This document shows positions 8,180 to 17,183 of a DNA stretch of 61,856 bases, piece after piece (within the stretch, counting starts at the first letter, position 1; each line of letters begins with the position of its first letter). Source of the DNA: Candidatus Sabulitectum sp. (GTDB lineage Bacteria; Fermentibacterota; Fermentibacteria; Fermentibacterales; JCC-6); contig JAIOSV010000029.1 of NCBI GenBank assembly GCA_021107435.1, positions 1 to 61,856 of the forward strand, given 5' to 3'. Below the pieces are notes generated by a model that saw nothing but the letters and a program-made list of their open reading frames with translations, was not told where the DNA came from and made no database searches. The position numbers and the translations under genes were made by a program.

Positions 8180-9272
8180 CAGGTTTCATAAGGAATCTTG
8201 TTATCTCCCTTGCGGTATTTTCTGCGGGATCGCCGTCCCCAAGTGCATCTCTAACAAGAGAAAGCCTGTCTTTGGCGGTTTTCGCTGCATTCTCATCCGT
8301 GAACAGCGGTTCCAGATATGCTGTCATTCTTGAAGCAGTGACATCATTCTGAATCAGCTCAGGTGCTATGTTCTGTCCCGCAATAATGTTGGCGAGACCT
8401 ATCATCTTTACACCTTTCACAAGATGTCTGGCAAGCGTATAGGTAAAGCCGCTTGTCTTGTAACAGATAACAAATGGAACGCCGGAAAGAGCTGCTTCCA
8501 GAGTGGCAGTGCCGGAGCAGACAAGGGCCGCCTTAGAGCCGGCCAAAACCTCTTCTGTCCCATTAATAAGTTCAACTCCCGTTGTGTTTTCAGCGTCTCT
8601 GTAAAATTTACTTTCGAGATGATCGGAAACAGCCAGCAAAGCCTTATTCACAATACCTTTATCTTTCAGCAGATTGAAGGCTTGAAGCATTGCGGGAAGA
8701 AGTTTTTCCACCTCCTGCGCTCTGCTTCCCGGAAGCAGCCCGAGGAATTCTCCTTCTGCAACTTTGGGAGGAATCAATTTCTTCAGAGGATGACCGGTAA
8801 AAACCGCATTGATTCCTCTGTCTCGGAAGAACGGTTCCTCAAAAGCGAAAAGTGTCAGGAGAAGATCAGTGCTTTTGCTGAGCTTTCGAACCCGCCACGT
8901 TCCCCAGGCCCACATCTGTGGAGCAACATAGTGAATCACGGGGATTCCCTTTTTCTTTGCCCATCTGCCAAGACGCATATTGAATCCCGGATAGTCCACA
9001 AGAAGGATACAGTCGGGTTTTTCCTTGAGACACAGCGTCTTGAGTTCTTTCTCCAGTGCAAGAAATTTTCCCAGCGATAAGAGAATCTCTCCGAAGCCCA
9101 TAACAGCGTAACTGCTCAGGTGGTGAGTTATTATCATTCCCTCAGAGGCCAGTCTTGTTCCCCCGAGGCCGAAGGCTTCCACAGGGTCAGGAGAAATTCT
9201 TTTTAAAGCAGCAAGAACCTCTGCACCCCTCTGATCTCCTGACGCTTCTCCTGCGGATATCAGCAGTTTCAT
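8169..9272 (-). CDS. lpxB: Lipid-A-disaccharide synthase
   Basis: A 367-residue GT19 enzyme that condenses UDP-2,3-diacylglucosamine with lipid X at the inner membrane. Visible are the N-terminal SAGEASGDQRGAEVL, the central HYVAPQMWAWGTWR segment, LLPGSRAQEVEKLLP and the C-terminal SGTATLEAALSGVPFVICYK. Length is typical (about 370-390). It overlaps the oxidoreductase upstream by four bases and the acyltransferase-KdtA frame downstream by eleven, so it sits in the middle of the coupled lipid A operon. Confidence 0.95.
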   Translation of the reverse strand: MKLLISAGEASGDQRGAEVLAALKRISPDPVEAFGLGGTRLASEGMIITHHLSSYAVMGFGEILLSLGKFLALEKELKTLCLKEKPDCILLVDYPGFNMRLGRWAKKKGIPVIHYVAPQMWAWGTWRVRKLSKSTDLLLTLFAFEEPFFRDRGINAVFTGHPLKKLIPPKVAEGEFLGLLPGSRAQEVEKLLPAMLQAFNLLKDKGIVNKALLAVSDHLESKFYRDAENTTGVELINGTEEVLAGSKAALVCSGTATLEAALSGVPFVICYKTSGFTYTLARHLVKGVKMIGLANIIAGQNIAPELIQNDVTASRMTAYLEPLFTDENAAKTAKDRLSLVRDALGDGDPAENTAREITRFLMKPDEN

Positions 9273-10186
9273 GGGAGAGAGAGAAGACTCTTCTCTGACT
9301 TTTCCAGTATTGTTGTGGCTGCCCTGAGAGCTTTCAACCCTTCGCTGCCTGAAACAGCGGCGGGTGTACCGTTGTTCACAGCGCTAAGGAAGCTGTTAAT
9401 CTCCGCTGTCAGAGCGTCTCCATCCGGGACCTTTACAGGCACCGGAAGAATAATGCCCTTGTCAAGCTTCAGGGCTGTAACGGTTCTGTTACCGAAATCA
9501 ACAGAAATGTAGCCGTGCTTCTGGAAGAAACGAAGTTTTCTTTTAGGCTCGGCGGAAATCCTGCTGGCTGTAAGATTGGCTACAGCCCCGTTCTCAAAGA
9601 GAATTCTGGCGTTGCATATATCAACGGTTTCTGTGAGTACGGGTACTCCTGATGCATGGATTTCTGCAACAGGCGAGTCAGCTTTCCAGAGCACAATGTC
9701 AATGTCGTGTATCATGAGATCCATCACTACCGATACATCTGTGCAGCGAACGTTGAAGCCCGCCATTCTGTGGCCTTCCATGAATATAGGCTTTTCAATA
9801 ACGCTTCCGGCTGCCATCATCGCGGGGTTGAACCTTTCAATATGCCCTACAGCCAGAACAAGATTCTTTTCGTCCGCGACCTCAACCATTTCCTCCCCTT
9901 GTGCTGCAGTAGCGGCAATGGGTTTTTCCACCAGAACAGGAACATTGTTCCTCAGAGCAGCCATTACAACATCGTAGTGAGCAGATGTGGTACATGAAAC
10001 ATCCAGAGCATCCGCCCAGTCAAGAAGTTCTTCAAGAGATCCCGCTGCCCTGATCCCGAGTTCTTCAGAAACCTTCTGCAAACGGGCAGGGTCTGTATCG
10101 TGAATCATTACATCGTCCACGAGAGTTTTCATTATTCTGGCATGGTGATATCCAAGATGACCTACTCCGGTCACTCCTGCTTTCAT
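9269..10186 (-). CDS. Gfo/Idh/MocA family oxidoreductase
   Basis: A 305-residue NAD(P)-dependent oxidoreductase. The Rossmann motif GVTGVGHLGYHHARIM opens the protein and the family's catalytic EKP motif is present (VLVEKPIAATAAQGEEM). Members of this family are commonly found next to lpxB; some (GnnA) oxidise UDP-GlcNAc at C3 for amide-linked lipid A. The partner aminotransferase GnnB, of the DegT type, is not seen. The PLP enzyme upstream is instead a threonine-aldolase type. A role in the nucleotide sugar for lipid A is inference from position and four-base overlap with lpxB. Confidence 0.85.
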   Translation of the reverse strand: MKAGVTGVGHLGYHHARIMKTLVDDVMIHDTDPARLQKVSEELGIRAAGSLEELLDWADALDVSCTTSAHYDVVMAALRNNVPVLVEKPIAATAAQGEEMVEVADEKNLVLAVGHIERFNPAMMAAGSVIEKPIFMEGHRMAGFNVRCTDVSVVMDLMIHDIDIVLWKADSPVAEIHASGVPVLTETVDICNARILFENGAVANLTASRISAEPKRKLRFFQKHGYISVDFGNRTVTALKLDKGIILPVPVKVPDGDALTAEINSFLSAVNNGTPAAVSGSEGLKALRAATTILEKSEKSLLSLP

Positions 10187-11218
10187 CTAAAACTCCTTTT
10201 CTATTCGAATTACGGCTTCATCCACACATCCGGTATCAAGTGAAAGGTGTGTTACAAAACGCACTGAATTTGTATCAAGCGCAAGAACAGAGAGACCCAG
10301 GGTTTTCAGTTTAAATACAGTTTCTTCGGCCTGCCCCGGTTCTGTTTTCAGAAAGACAATGTTTGTTTGAACAGCACCCGTGTCAACTTTGAATCTGCCG
10401 GTTGATCTGAATGCCTTTGCCAGCCTTGCGGCGCAGTCATGTGTAATCTGCAACCTGGGCAGATTGTTATCAAGAGCATAGTGGCAGGCTGCCCCCAGAA
10501 TTCCCGCCTGCCTCATTCCTCCTCCCATACGTTTTCTGAACCACCGCGCTTTCTCAACAAGCTTTGAAGACCCTGTAACCATTGACCCGACCGGAGCACC
10601 AAGCGCTTTTGAAAAACAAACTGAAACCATATCAAAAGGAGCAGTCAGTTCGTCAAGGGGAATTCCAGTTGCAGTATGGACATGCCAGAGTCTGGCACCA
10701 TCCAGATAAGTTCTGACCCCGTGTGAGCGGGCAATAGAGCAGGCTTCAGAAACTGATTTCTGAGGAAGCACCCTTCCCCCCGTGAGGTTATGGGTGTTTT
10801 CAAGGGCAAGAACAGTAACTGGAGCATGGTGAATGTCATCCCTCACGGAAAGAATTGTTTCTATTTCGTTTAAAGGTATCATGCCGTCAGTCCGTTCATC
10901 CATACGATGCATCTGCAGGCCGCAGTTCATCGCGAGCTGATCTCCCTCAAAATTGTAGATATGGCTTTTGGTTCCGCAGAGTATTCTATCGCCGGAACAA
11001 GCGAGAGATCGTATCGCAAGACCATTCCCCATTGTTCCTGTCGGAACAAAAAGTCCGGCCTCCTTGCCCAGCATCTTTGCTACACGCTTTTCAAGAGAGT
11101 TGATAGTAGGATCTTCTCCAAAGACATCGTCACCGACCATAGCTTCTGATATGGCTGTTCTCATACCCCTGCACGGGGTGGAGAAAGTATCGCTCCTGAG
11201 TTCAAGATCACAACCCAT
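10187..11218 (-). CDS. ltaE: Low-specificity L-threonine aldolase
   Basis: A 343-residue fold-type I PLP enzyme that cleaves L-threonine or allo-threonine to glycine and acetaldehyde. Recognised by the N-terminal RSDTFSTPCRGMRTAI and GDDVFGEDPTINSLE, the LENTHNLTGG segment, LDGARLWH, and the PLP lysine in VCFSKALGAPVGS. Length is normal. It abuts the oxidoreductase start and begins one base after the ddl stop, so it is co-transcribed with cell-envelope genes. Its contribution there may simply be glycine supply. Confidence 0.9.
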   Translation of the reverse strand: MGCDLELRSDTFSTPCRGMRTAISEAMVGDDVFGEDPTINSLEKRVAKMLGKEAGLFVPTGTMGNGLAIRSLACSGDRILCGTKSHIYNFEGDQLAMNCGLQMHRMDERTDGMIPLNEIETILSVRDDIHHAPVTVLALENTHNLTGGRVLPQKSVSEACSIARSHGVRTYLDGARLWHVHTATGIPLDELTAPFDMVSVCFSKALGAPVGSMVTGSSKLVEKARWFRKRMGGGMRQAGILGAACHYALDNNLPRLQITHDCAARLAKAFRSTGRFKVDTGAVQTNIVFLKTEPGQAEETVFKLKTLGLSVLALDTNSVRFVTHLSLDTGCVDEAVIRIEKEF

Positions 11219-11219
11219 A

Positions 11220-12233
11220 CTACTGACTTAGACCATGTTCAGCCCTTGAAAAGGCTTCATCAAGAATAAAGTTCAGTAATTTCTCAGAGTTCATTCCCGT
11301 TGCTTCCCAGAGCTTGGGAAACATACTGATACTTGTAAAGCCGGGGATTGTGTTTATTTCATTCAGCCAGATGCCATGGTTGTTCATCAGAAAATCCACT
11401 CTGGCGAAGCCCCTGCCGCCGATGAGACGGAAGGTGTTCTCGGCCATCATTCTAATGTTCTCTGTCTGTGAAGCAGAGAGATCAGCGGGAATACCAAGTT
11501 CCGATTCATCACACTCATACTTTGCCTTGTAGTCATACCATTCCCTGCCGGGAAGAACTTCACCGGGTACGGAACTAAAGACGCGAACACCGTTGCCCAG
11601 CACACTGACCTCTATCTCCCTCGCGGAATCAACAGCCTTTTCTATGAGAATTAAAGAGTCATACCCGGATGCGGTTTGAACAGCCCCCCGGAGTTCTTCA
11701 GGCGTATTCACTTTTGTAATTCCCACGCTTGAACCAAGTCTTGAAGGCTTCACAAATAACGGATACCCGAGAGCAGCAAGTTCTTCATGAAGAGATTCAA
11801 TAGAGTTGTCAGGATTTTCGTTAAGAAATACCCATGGAACAACGGGAACAGAAACCTGGGAAGCAAGCTTCTTGAGGGTGTGTTTTTCCATTGCAACCGC
11901 TGCTCCCATGACCGGCACACCGGCACATGGCCACCCCGCAACAGCGCAGAGCCCCTGCACAGTACCATCTTCCCCGTACGAACCGTGAAGCACCGGGAAA
12001 ACCACGTCAAAGAGAATTGTTTTTATACCGGAGCAGAGTTTCCAGGGTATGGGTCCAGCTTCAAATGACAGATTTCCGGATGATCCCTTGAGCATCCAGC
12101 ATCCATCCTGCTCTATGATTACTTCAGTTACCTCATGACCTGAAGCTTTAAGTTCACCGGATACCCACTCAGCAGAGACAAGACTAATTTCCCGCTCAGC
12201 AGACCTTCCGCCTGAAAGAACCAGAACTCTCAT
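11220..12233 (-). CDS. ddl: D-alanine--D-alanine ligase
   Basis: ATP-grasp enzyme (337 residues from the chosen start) that makes the D-Ala-D-Ala dipeptide for peptidoglycan in the cytoplasm. It has the N-terminal VLVLSGGRSAEREISLVSA, FPVLHGSYGEDGTVQGL, PLFVKPSRLGSSVGITKV and the metal-binding ARVDFLMNNHGIWLNEINTIPGFT. I chose the ATG at 12233 over one eight codons upstream because the strong Shine-Dalgarno AAGGAGGT lies five bases before it. It is the first gene of the nine-gene operon reaching to 2049. Confidence 0.95.
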   Translation of the reverse strand: MRVLVLSGGRSAEREISLVSAEWVSGELKASGHEVTEVIIEQDGCWMLKGSSGNLSFEAGPIPWKLCSGIKTILFDVVFPVLHGSYGEDGTVQGLCAVAGWPCAGVPVMGAAVAMEKHTLKKLASQVSVPVVPWVFLNENPDNSIESLHEELAALGYPLFVKPSRLGSSVGITKVNTPEELRGAVQTASGYDSLILIEKAVDSAREIEVSVLGNGVRVFSSVPGEVLPGREWYDYKAKYECDESELGIPADLSASQTENIRMMAENTFRLIGGRGFARVDFLMNNHGIWLNEINTIPGFTSISMFPKLWEATGMNSEKLLNFILDEAFSRAEHGLSQ

Positions 12234-12262
12234 GGGAACCTCCTTCTTCACCTGCAACTGTA

Positions 12263-12268
12263 ATTATA
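12263..12268 (-). promoter_or_regulatory. Possible -10 box of the ddl operon
   Basis: The minus strand carries a perfect TATAAT 30 bases upstream of the ddl ATG, in the 119-bp gap between the divergent ddl and epimerase genes. No good -35 hexamer stands 17-18 bases further upstream, so this is only a candidate. Confidence 0.3.
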
Positions 12269-12352
12269 AAAGGCTGGAACATGAAAGGCCTATCTTTGGT
12301 ATATTGCTGAACACAATTCAAACTGGTAAAAGCTCATCACGGAGGTTGATAA

Positions 12353-13288
12353 TTGAAGATCCTGATCACAGGCGGAGCGGGCTTTATTGGGTCCAACATA
12401 GCTGATGCTCTTAATGAAGCCGGGCACTCTGTACACGTGCTGGATGACCTTTCCACAGGGTTCCGTGAGAATGTAAGCGGGGGCATTGTACTCCATGAAC
12501 TTGATATCAGAACAGTAGAAGCAGCGGAACTGATTGAGAATGGCGGGTTTGATGTTCTGTGTCACCATGCTGCTCAAATGGATGTCCGCAGATCTGTCCG
12601 GGAACCTCAGTTTGATGCTGATGTAAATATCAAAGGTACGCTCAACATTCTTGAAGCTGCGGTAAAGGGCAGGGTGAAGAGAGTTGTCTACGCCTCCACA
12701 GGCGGAGCGGTCTATGGTGAACCGCAATACATTCCTGTCAGAGAAGATCATCCCATTAACCCTATCTGTCACTATGGTATAAGCAAGCATACTGTAGAGC
12801 ATTACCTTTATCTCTACAGATACCTCTACAACCTTGGTTATGTGGTTCTCCGGTATCCAAATGTCTACGGTCCGCGACAGAATCCGTTTGGAGAAGCAGG
12901 AGTTACTGCAATATTCACAGTGAAGTACTTGAATGGCAATGCTCCGATCATCAACGGTGACGGTCAGCAGCTTCGTGATTATGTCCATGTACGGGACATC
13001 GCCAGAGCCAACATGGCAGCTATGGATCTGAACAGGTCAGATATTGAAGGAGAGATATTCAACATAGGATGGGGTATTGGAAGCTCTGTGGAAGAGCTCG
13101 ACAGAATCATCCGGGGATATGTCGGGACAGATCTGGAGCCATCTTACGGCCCTCCACTTGCCGAGGAAATTCTGAAAGTAGCCCTGGACCCCTCAAAAGC
13201 CAGTTCAATCCTTGGCTGGAAGGCTGAGATTCCCTTTGAAGACGGACTTGAAGATCTGGTGGAATATCACAGAAACAAAATCTCATAA
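12353..13288 (+). CDS. NAD-dependent sugar epimerase/dehydratase (GalE-like)
   Basis: A 311-residue extended short-chain dehydrogenase acting on a nucleotide sugar. It has the glycine-rich NAD motif GGAGFIGSNIADAL (7-20), the STGGAVYG serine region, catalytic Tyr141 and Lys145 (YGISK), and RYPNVYGPRQNP. The start is TTG, supported by GGAGG seven bases upstream. It is most similar in layout to UDP-glucose 4-epimerases, but substrate cannot be read from sequence. It is followed one base later by gmhB, hinting at a heptose or LPS-core sugar pathway, which is inference. Confidence 0.88.
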   Translation: MKILITGGAGFIGSNIADALNEAGHSVHVLDDLSTGFRENVSGGIVLHELDIRTVEAAELIENGGFDVLCHHAAQMDVRRSVREPQFDADVNIKGTLNILEAAVKGRVKRVVYASTGGAVYGEPQYIPVREDHPINPICHYGISKHTVEHYLYLYRYLYNLGYVVLRYPNVYGPRQNPFGEAGVTAIFTVKYLNGNAPIINGDGQQLRDYVHVRDIARANMAAMDLNRSDIEGEIFNIGWGIGSSVEELDRIIRGYVGTDLEPSYGPPLAEEILKVALDPSKASSILGWKAEIPFEDGLEDLVEYHRNKIS

Positions 13289-13833
13289 TGAAAAAGCCTG
13301 TATTTCTTGACCGTGATGGTGTGATCAACACCAACAGAGAAGACTATGTGAAGTCGCCTTCTGAATGGATCCCAATTCCGGGAGCAATATCTGCCATGGC
13401 TACCCTGCACAGGGCAGGACATCAGCTTATTGTTGTTACTAACCAGTCAGGCATCGGTAGAGGCTACTACTCCGCGGAAGCGGTAGAGCGGATTCACCTT
13501 GTGATGCGTAACGCCTTGAAGGCAGCGGGAGTTGATTCGATTCATATTCTCTTCTGTCCGCACCATTCACGGGAAAGATGCGGTTGCAGAAAACCTGAAA
13601 CCGGCTTGATCGACCAGGCAAGAATTGATCTGGGGCTTCCGTCCGGTGGCTGGATGGTGGGAGATGCTCACAGTGATATGGAACTCGGCAGAAGATCCGG
13701 TCTCACAACCATTCTTGTTCTCTCCGGCAGAGGAAGAGATCAACTGGAAATAATAAAGGCGGAAAACAGCGCGATGCCGGATCATGTTACCGATTCGCTG
13801 GTCTCCGCCCTTGATATAATCCTTACTCCATAG
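13288..13833 (+). CDS. gmhB: D-glycero-D-manno-heptose-1,7-bisphosphate 7-phosphatase
   Basis: HAD phosphatase of 181 residues that removes the 7-phosphate in ADP-heptose synthesis for LPS core. Asp8 and Asp10 in FLDRDGVIN are the catalytic pair, VTNQSGIGRG is motif II, the zinc loop CPHHSRERCGC characterises GmhB, and VGDAHSDMELG is motif IV. The ATG overlaps the stop of the epimerase by one base. Its 3' end overlaps convergently with the peptidase gene by 11 bases. Confidence 0.93.
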   Translation: MKKPVFLDRDGVINTNREDYVKSPSEWIPIPGAISAMATLHRAGHQLIVVTNQSGIGRGYYSAEAVERIHLVMRNALKAAGVDSIHILFCPHHSRERCGCRKPETGLIDQARIDLGLPSGGWMVGDAHSDMELGRRSGLTTILVLSGRGRDQLEIIKAENSAMPDHVTDSLVSALDIILTP

Positions 13834-14845
13834 CGAAAATGGTCACAAGATCAATTGTAGCCTTTATTCCCTTTTCATGGGTTCTTTCTATAGCATGCGA
13901 AGTATCAACTCCCGGACCTACCAGAGCATGTCTTGCATCCAGTCCCATCTTGAGTGCTGCCCCGGCATCGGAGCCGTAGAACGGGAATGTATCCACTACG
14001 TAAGGGATGTTGTTCATCCCGGCAAGATTGATAAGGTGCTTTGTCAGTTCATAATTGTAAGGACCTGAACTGTCAGCGGCACATATGGTTACCTTCTTCT
14101 CGTCTGAAGTCTGGTTGACACCGCAAACCCCCATATCTACAGCTAGAAAGTCCGAGACATTTTCAGGGAGCCATCCTGCGGCGCCATGGCCAACCTCTTC
14201 ATGAACTGTAAAAAGAAAATGAATATTCCTCTGGGGTTTTACTTTCAGTTTCACAAGATCTGCTGCCACGCCTACCAGAACAGCCACTCCAGACTTGTCA
14301 TCAATATGTCGGCTTTTGATATATCCAGTACTTAAATGCTGAGCCCTTGGCTCAAAGTGTATGTAGTTCCCCACACTTATGCCAAGTTCTTTAACAGCAT
14401 CAGAAGAGTCTGCCATATCATCAAGTCGAATGTACATTTCATCATGGATTCTTCGTGCGCTGCTCTTTTCTTTGCCGTAGGCATGTACCGAGGTTTTTGA
14501 ATAGAGAATGGTTCCCGGGATTAATTTGCCTGTGAATGTTTCCACCTGACAGTACTCGCCCTCGATGCTGCTGGCGGTAAAGCCACCAACACAATGATAC
14601 TTCAAAGTACCGGCGGGTGTGATTCGGGAGACAACAGCTCCCAGCGTATCAATATGAGCACTTATTACTGCGGAATCATTTGTGGTTCCCTCCATAGTCG
14701 CTATCACAGATCCCTTGTTGGTAACTTTGACTTCCAGACCGAGAGAATCCAGCCTGTTTTTGACAATTTCAGAAGCAAGTTCGGTATTTCCTGTCACACT
14801 TCTTGTCCGGAGAAGCTGCATAAGAAACTCCATTGTATTCTGCAT
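13823..14845 (-). CDS. M42 family metallopeptidase
   Basis: Predicted cytosolic dinuclear-metal aminopeptidase of the M42 (tetrahedral aminopeptidase) family, 340 residues from the chosen start. Metal and catalytic residues appear as SAHIDTLGAVVS, HIDDKSGVAVLVG, TVHEEVGHGAAGW and a late VDTSHAIERTHEKG. I chose the ATG at 14845 because it follows AGAAGGGA; the longer frame to 14911 runs into the divergent gene and lacks homology. Related proteins include endoglucanase-annotated FrvX/YsdC types, which are peptidases. Confidence 0.9.
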   Translation of the reverse strand: MQNTMEFLMQLLRTRSVTGNTELASEIVKNRLDSLGLEVKVTNKGSVIATMEGTTNDSAVISAHIDTLGAVVSRITPAGTLKYHCVGGFTASSIEGEYCQVETFTGKLIPGTILYSKTSVHAYGKEKSSARRIHDEMYIRLDDMADSSDAVKELGISVGNYIHFEPRAQHLSTGYIKSRHIDDKSGVAVLVGVAADLVKLKVKPQRNIHFLFTVHEEVGHGAAGWLPENVSDFLAVDMGVCGVNQTSDEKKVTICAADSSGPYNYELTKHLINLAGMNNIPYVVDTFPFYGSDAGAALKMGLDARHALVGPGVDTSHAIERTHEKGIKATIDLVTIFAME

Positions 14846-14888
14846 AAATTTCCCTTCTGTGGTTTCACCAATTATATTCACCGATACT

Positions 14889-15815
14889 ATGGCAAAAAAA
14901 GGAAAAATCAAACAGCTGCTTCCGGTTATACTGCCGATACTTCTTCCCGTTGCTCTTCTTTTAATCTATCTGGTTAAAGAGAGCCTCGGGCAGATAAACG
15001 ATCCTGTGCAGATTCTTGCGTCAATAGACCCTTCCGGTGATGGAACAGCATATCTTTCCACAATTCTGCCGGATGGTGCCCAGGCGGTGTGGACATGCAG
15101 CTCAGGACGCTTCACGGGCACCAATTCATCTGAAGGTTACGGCAGAAGTGTCACATGGCAGGCTTCTCCCGGGTACATGGACAGCGTCACTGTTGTTGTG
15201 GTCACTCCATCGGGAACTGACAGCGTGAGATTCCTTCCGGTGATTCTTGAAGTGACTCCTACAATAACAGTCTCAAGCGCTTATCACCTTGCCATTCTTG
15301 AGCGGTCACGGTCTCTCTCTCTTCCTGCGGGCAGATATACCATTATCGCAGAAGGCGACAACCTTTTGAATTATGATGGTTTAACCATTCTTATAGGGCA
15401 CTTTCCCGGTAATGTCCGGAATGCATGGCCTCTCTTCCCCGGTGATACTATGACCATCGACCTGCCACTTGGTGCAGAATTTGAAGCTGTTGGTCTGGAT
15501 AACCTTGAGGGTGCTCTGGACAACACCGGATCTATATTCATCAGGTTCCTGAATGAAGAATCCGCTTCAGCCTCTTCCGCTGAACCTGCGGTTGAAGAAA
15601 TTGTGGAAGTCGAGGAAGAGCCGGAAGAGCCGGAAGAAGTTCCTCAGGAAGACTCACTGGAAGTTATAATCACCCCGGACACCCTGGAAATCATGTTCAC
15701 CCCGGACATCCTGGAAGTTGACTCCGTGGTGATTGTCGAGCCTCCAGCAGTGATTATAGAAGATTCCTTAACAATTGAAATTGACAGCATCCCGGCTGAC
15801 ACCACTTCTATCTGA
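14889..15815 (+). CDS. Membrane-anchored hypothetical protein with acidic C-terminus
   Basis: Not recognised. From the ATG at 14889 it has 308 residues: a basic start (MAKKGKIKQ), one transmembrane segment at about 10-27 and an extracytoplasmic part. That part opens with a beta-rich stretch reminiscent of Ig or PKD modules (ASIDPSGDGTAYLSTILPDG, VTWQASPG). A central region at about 140-235 resembles a jelly-roll or pre-peptidase-like fold. The tail is very acidic and rich in Glu, Pro, Ile and Thr. It is divergent from the peptidase and convergent with comEC (8-base overlap). A surface or periplasmic role is inferred from topology only. Confidence 0.6.
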   Translation: MAKKGKIKQLLPVILPILLPVALLLIYLVKESLGQINDPVQILASIDPSGDGTAYLSTILPDGAQAVWTCSSGRFTGTNSSEGYGRSVTWQASPGYMDSVTVVVVTPSGTDSVRFLPVILEVTPTITVSSAYHLAILERSRSLSLPAGRYTIIAEGDNLLNYDGLTILIGHFPGNVRNAWPLFPGDTMTIDLPLGAEFEAVGLDNLEGALDNTGSIFIRFLNEESASASSAEPAVEEIVEVEEEPEEPEEVPQEDSLEVIITPDTLEIMFTPDILEVDSVVIVEPPAVIIEDSLTIEIDSIPADTTSI

Positions 15816-16959
15816 ATCTTCGATTGAAACCGTTCCATCTGGAAAATATCCTTAATCCCAGAAGAAGAACTCCCCACAGGGGAAACAGAACGAACTGCGG
15901 TAACCAAACGGGAGAATGGCTGAAAACCTCAAGAATGTTTACCCAGCAATTTGAGACTGGATCAAGCAGAACAGACACCTGGCCAAATCCGATAGAAGAC
16001 AAAAATCCCAGCGCCATTACAGCCAGCATAAACGGCAGTGAAACTACAGTAGCAGCGGGTCCCAACCATGAGAACCCGCCATATACGGAAACCATTAAAG
16101 GTGCAAGGGAAACAGTCACAACAATTCCCGCATACAACGGAGAAAGAATCGCGGAGTGCCTGCCCCTGACATTCCAGCCAAAGAGGATAAGTGAGAGAAC
16201 TGCTCCGTAAGACATCTGAGCGCCCTTGTCTTCAAGAGTTCCCGGAAGAAAGATCAGAGACAACAGCAGCGCGGTCCACCAGACAGTCAGCAGGTGAAGC
16301 TTTCCCCCTCTGTGGCTCATCCACAGAACAGCGAAGGATGCCATTATCCCGGCCCTGACAGTTGATGCCCTTCCGCCGGAAAGGACTACAAACACAACAA
16401 TGCCGAAGATTGCCAGCCAACCGGAAAGTATTCCCTTTCCTGTAATCAATCTCGCAAGGAAAAGAAGCACCAGTGCGATAATTCCAGTGTGAAGCCCCGA
16501 GAGAGCCAGAAGATGCGATGTTCCAGACTGCTTGAAGGCCTCAGCCGTGTCTCGGGGAATCAGGCCCCTCAGTCCCATTAGAAGCCCTCCTGTAAGGCCA
16601 CGGGCAACCGGGTCAGCTATTGTTTCAATAAGTCTGTCCCGGTACCGTCTTCGCAGGGAGGGAAAATATGAGGAGGAAAACTTCAATCTTGTACAGAAAG
16701 GGGAGATAAACATTCCCCTGCGGTAACCGATTATCATGGCTGAATCGCCCTTCAGGGATAGTTCAGCAAGAGATTTATTTGAAACCCAGAAATTTCCATC
16801 TTCAGTCGACAGCATCCCTCCATTTGCCGTAACAGTAGTAAGTTTACCCCGCCAGACCCCATGGGATACTCCTTCATTGCTGTGTTCTTTTTTCCCCGCA
16901 AGCAGAAGAACGGACAACGCAATGAAAAGAACCGTAATAATCCTGTATGAAAGTTCCAT
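15808..16959 (-). CDS. ComEC/Rec2-family membrane channel protein (core only)
   Basis: A 383-residue protein with the competence membrane domain of ComEC, the inner-membrane DNA import channel. The signature GTSHLLALSGLHTG lies at about 147-160, followed by GGRASTVRAGIMA and KGAQMSYGAVLSL, and roughly eight hydrophobic helices. It is about half the length of classical ComEC: the C-terminal metallo-beta-lactamase domain is absent, and only a short OB-like N-terminal part (about 35-90) precedes the core. Such short forms occur in other phyla, with the nuclease domain encoded elsewhere. No other competence gene is in the window. Confidence 0.85.
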   Translation of the reverse strand: MELSYRIITVLFIALSVLLLAGKKEHSNEGVSHGVWRGKLTTVTANGGMLSTEDGNFWVSNKSLAELSLKGDSAMIIGYRRGMFISPFCTRLKFSSSYFPSLRRRYRDRLIETIADPVARGLTGGLLMGLRGLIPRDTAEAFKQSGTSHLLALSGLHTGIIALVLLFLARLITGKGILSGWLAIFGIVVFVVLSGGRASTVRAGIMASFAVLWMSHRGGKLHLLTVWWTALLLSLIFLPGTLEDKGAQMSYGAVLSLILFGWNVRGRHSAILSPLYAGIVVTVSLAPLMVSVYGGFSWLGPAATVVSLPFMLAVMALGFLSSIGFGQVSVLLDPVSNCWVNILEVFSHSPVWLPQFVLFPLWGVLLLGLRIFSRWNGFNRRFR

Positions 16960-17183
16960 ACAGAGAGTAACCGCTTAAACTGTCCGGTTTCCAAGAGCCA
17001 CAAAATGCAGCAATCTGCAAGTATTTATATCAAGTCTGGGAATGTGCTATTCTGGCATAAATTACCAGAATTAGCTATATTTTTTATTGAAAGAATTTTT
17101 CATCTGCTGGTTTTGTGTATTTCGCTACAATTTCTCTGATGCAGAATGAAATAACCTGTGGCTCTCAAGAAAGGAAATATAAC
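16960..17183. other. Divergent intergenic region with hairpin and T-run
   Basis: A 224-bp gap between comEC (minus) and a secreted-protein gene (plus). It contains an imperfect inverted repeat GCTATTCTGG / CCAGAATTAGC at 17046-17075 with one bulged base, followed on the plus strand by TATATTTTTTATT. This looks like a plus-strand intrinsic terminator, yet no plus-strand gene ends here. It could end a small RNA started just upstream or act as an operator. Confidence 0.3.

Noticed and set aside
10187-11218. Threonine aldolase as a GnnB-like partner of the Gfo/Idh oxidoreductase
   Set aside because: GnnB belongs to the DegT/DnrJ aminotransferase family. This protein has clear threonine-aldolase motifs, so the adjacency does not support a GnnAB pair.
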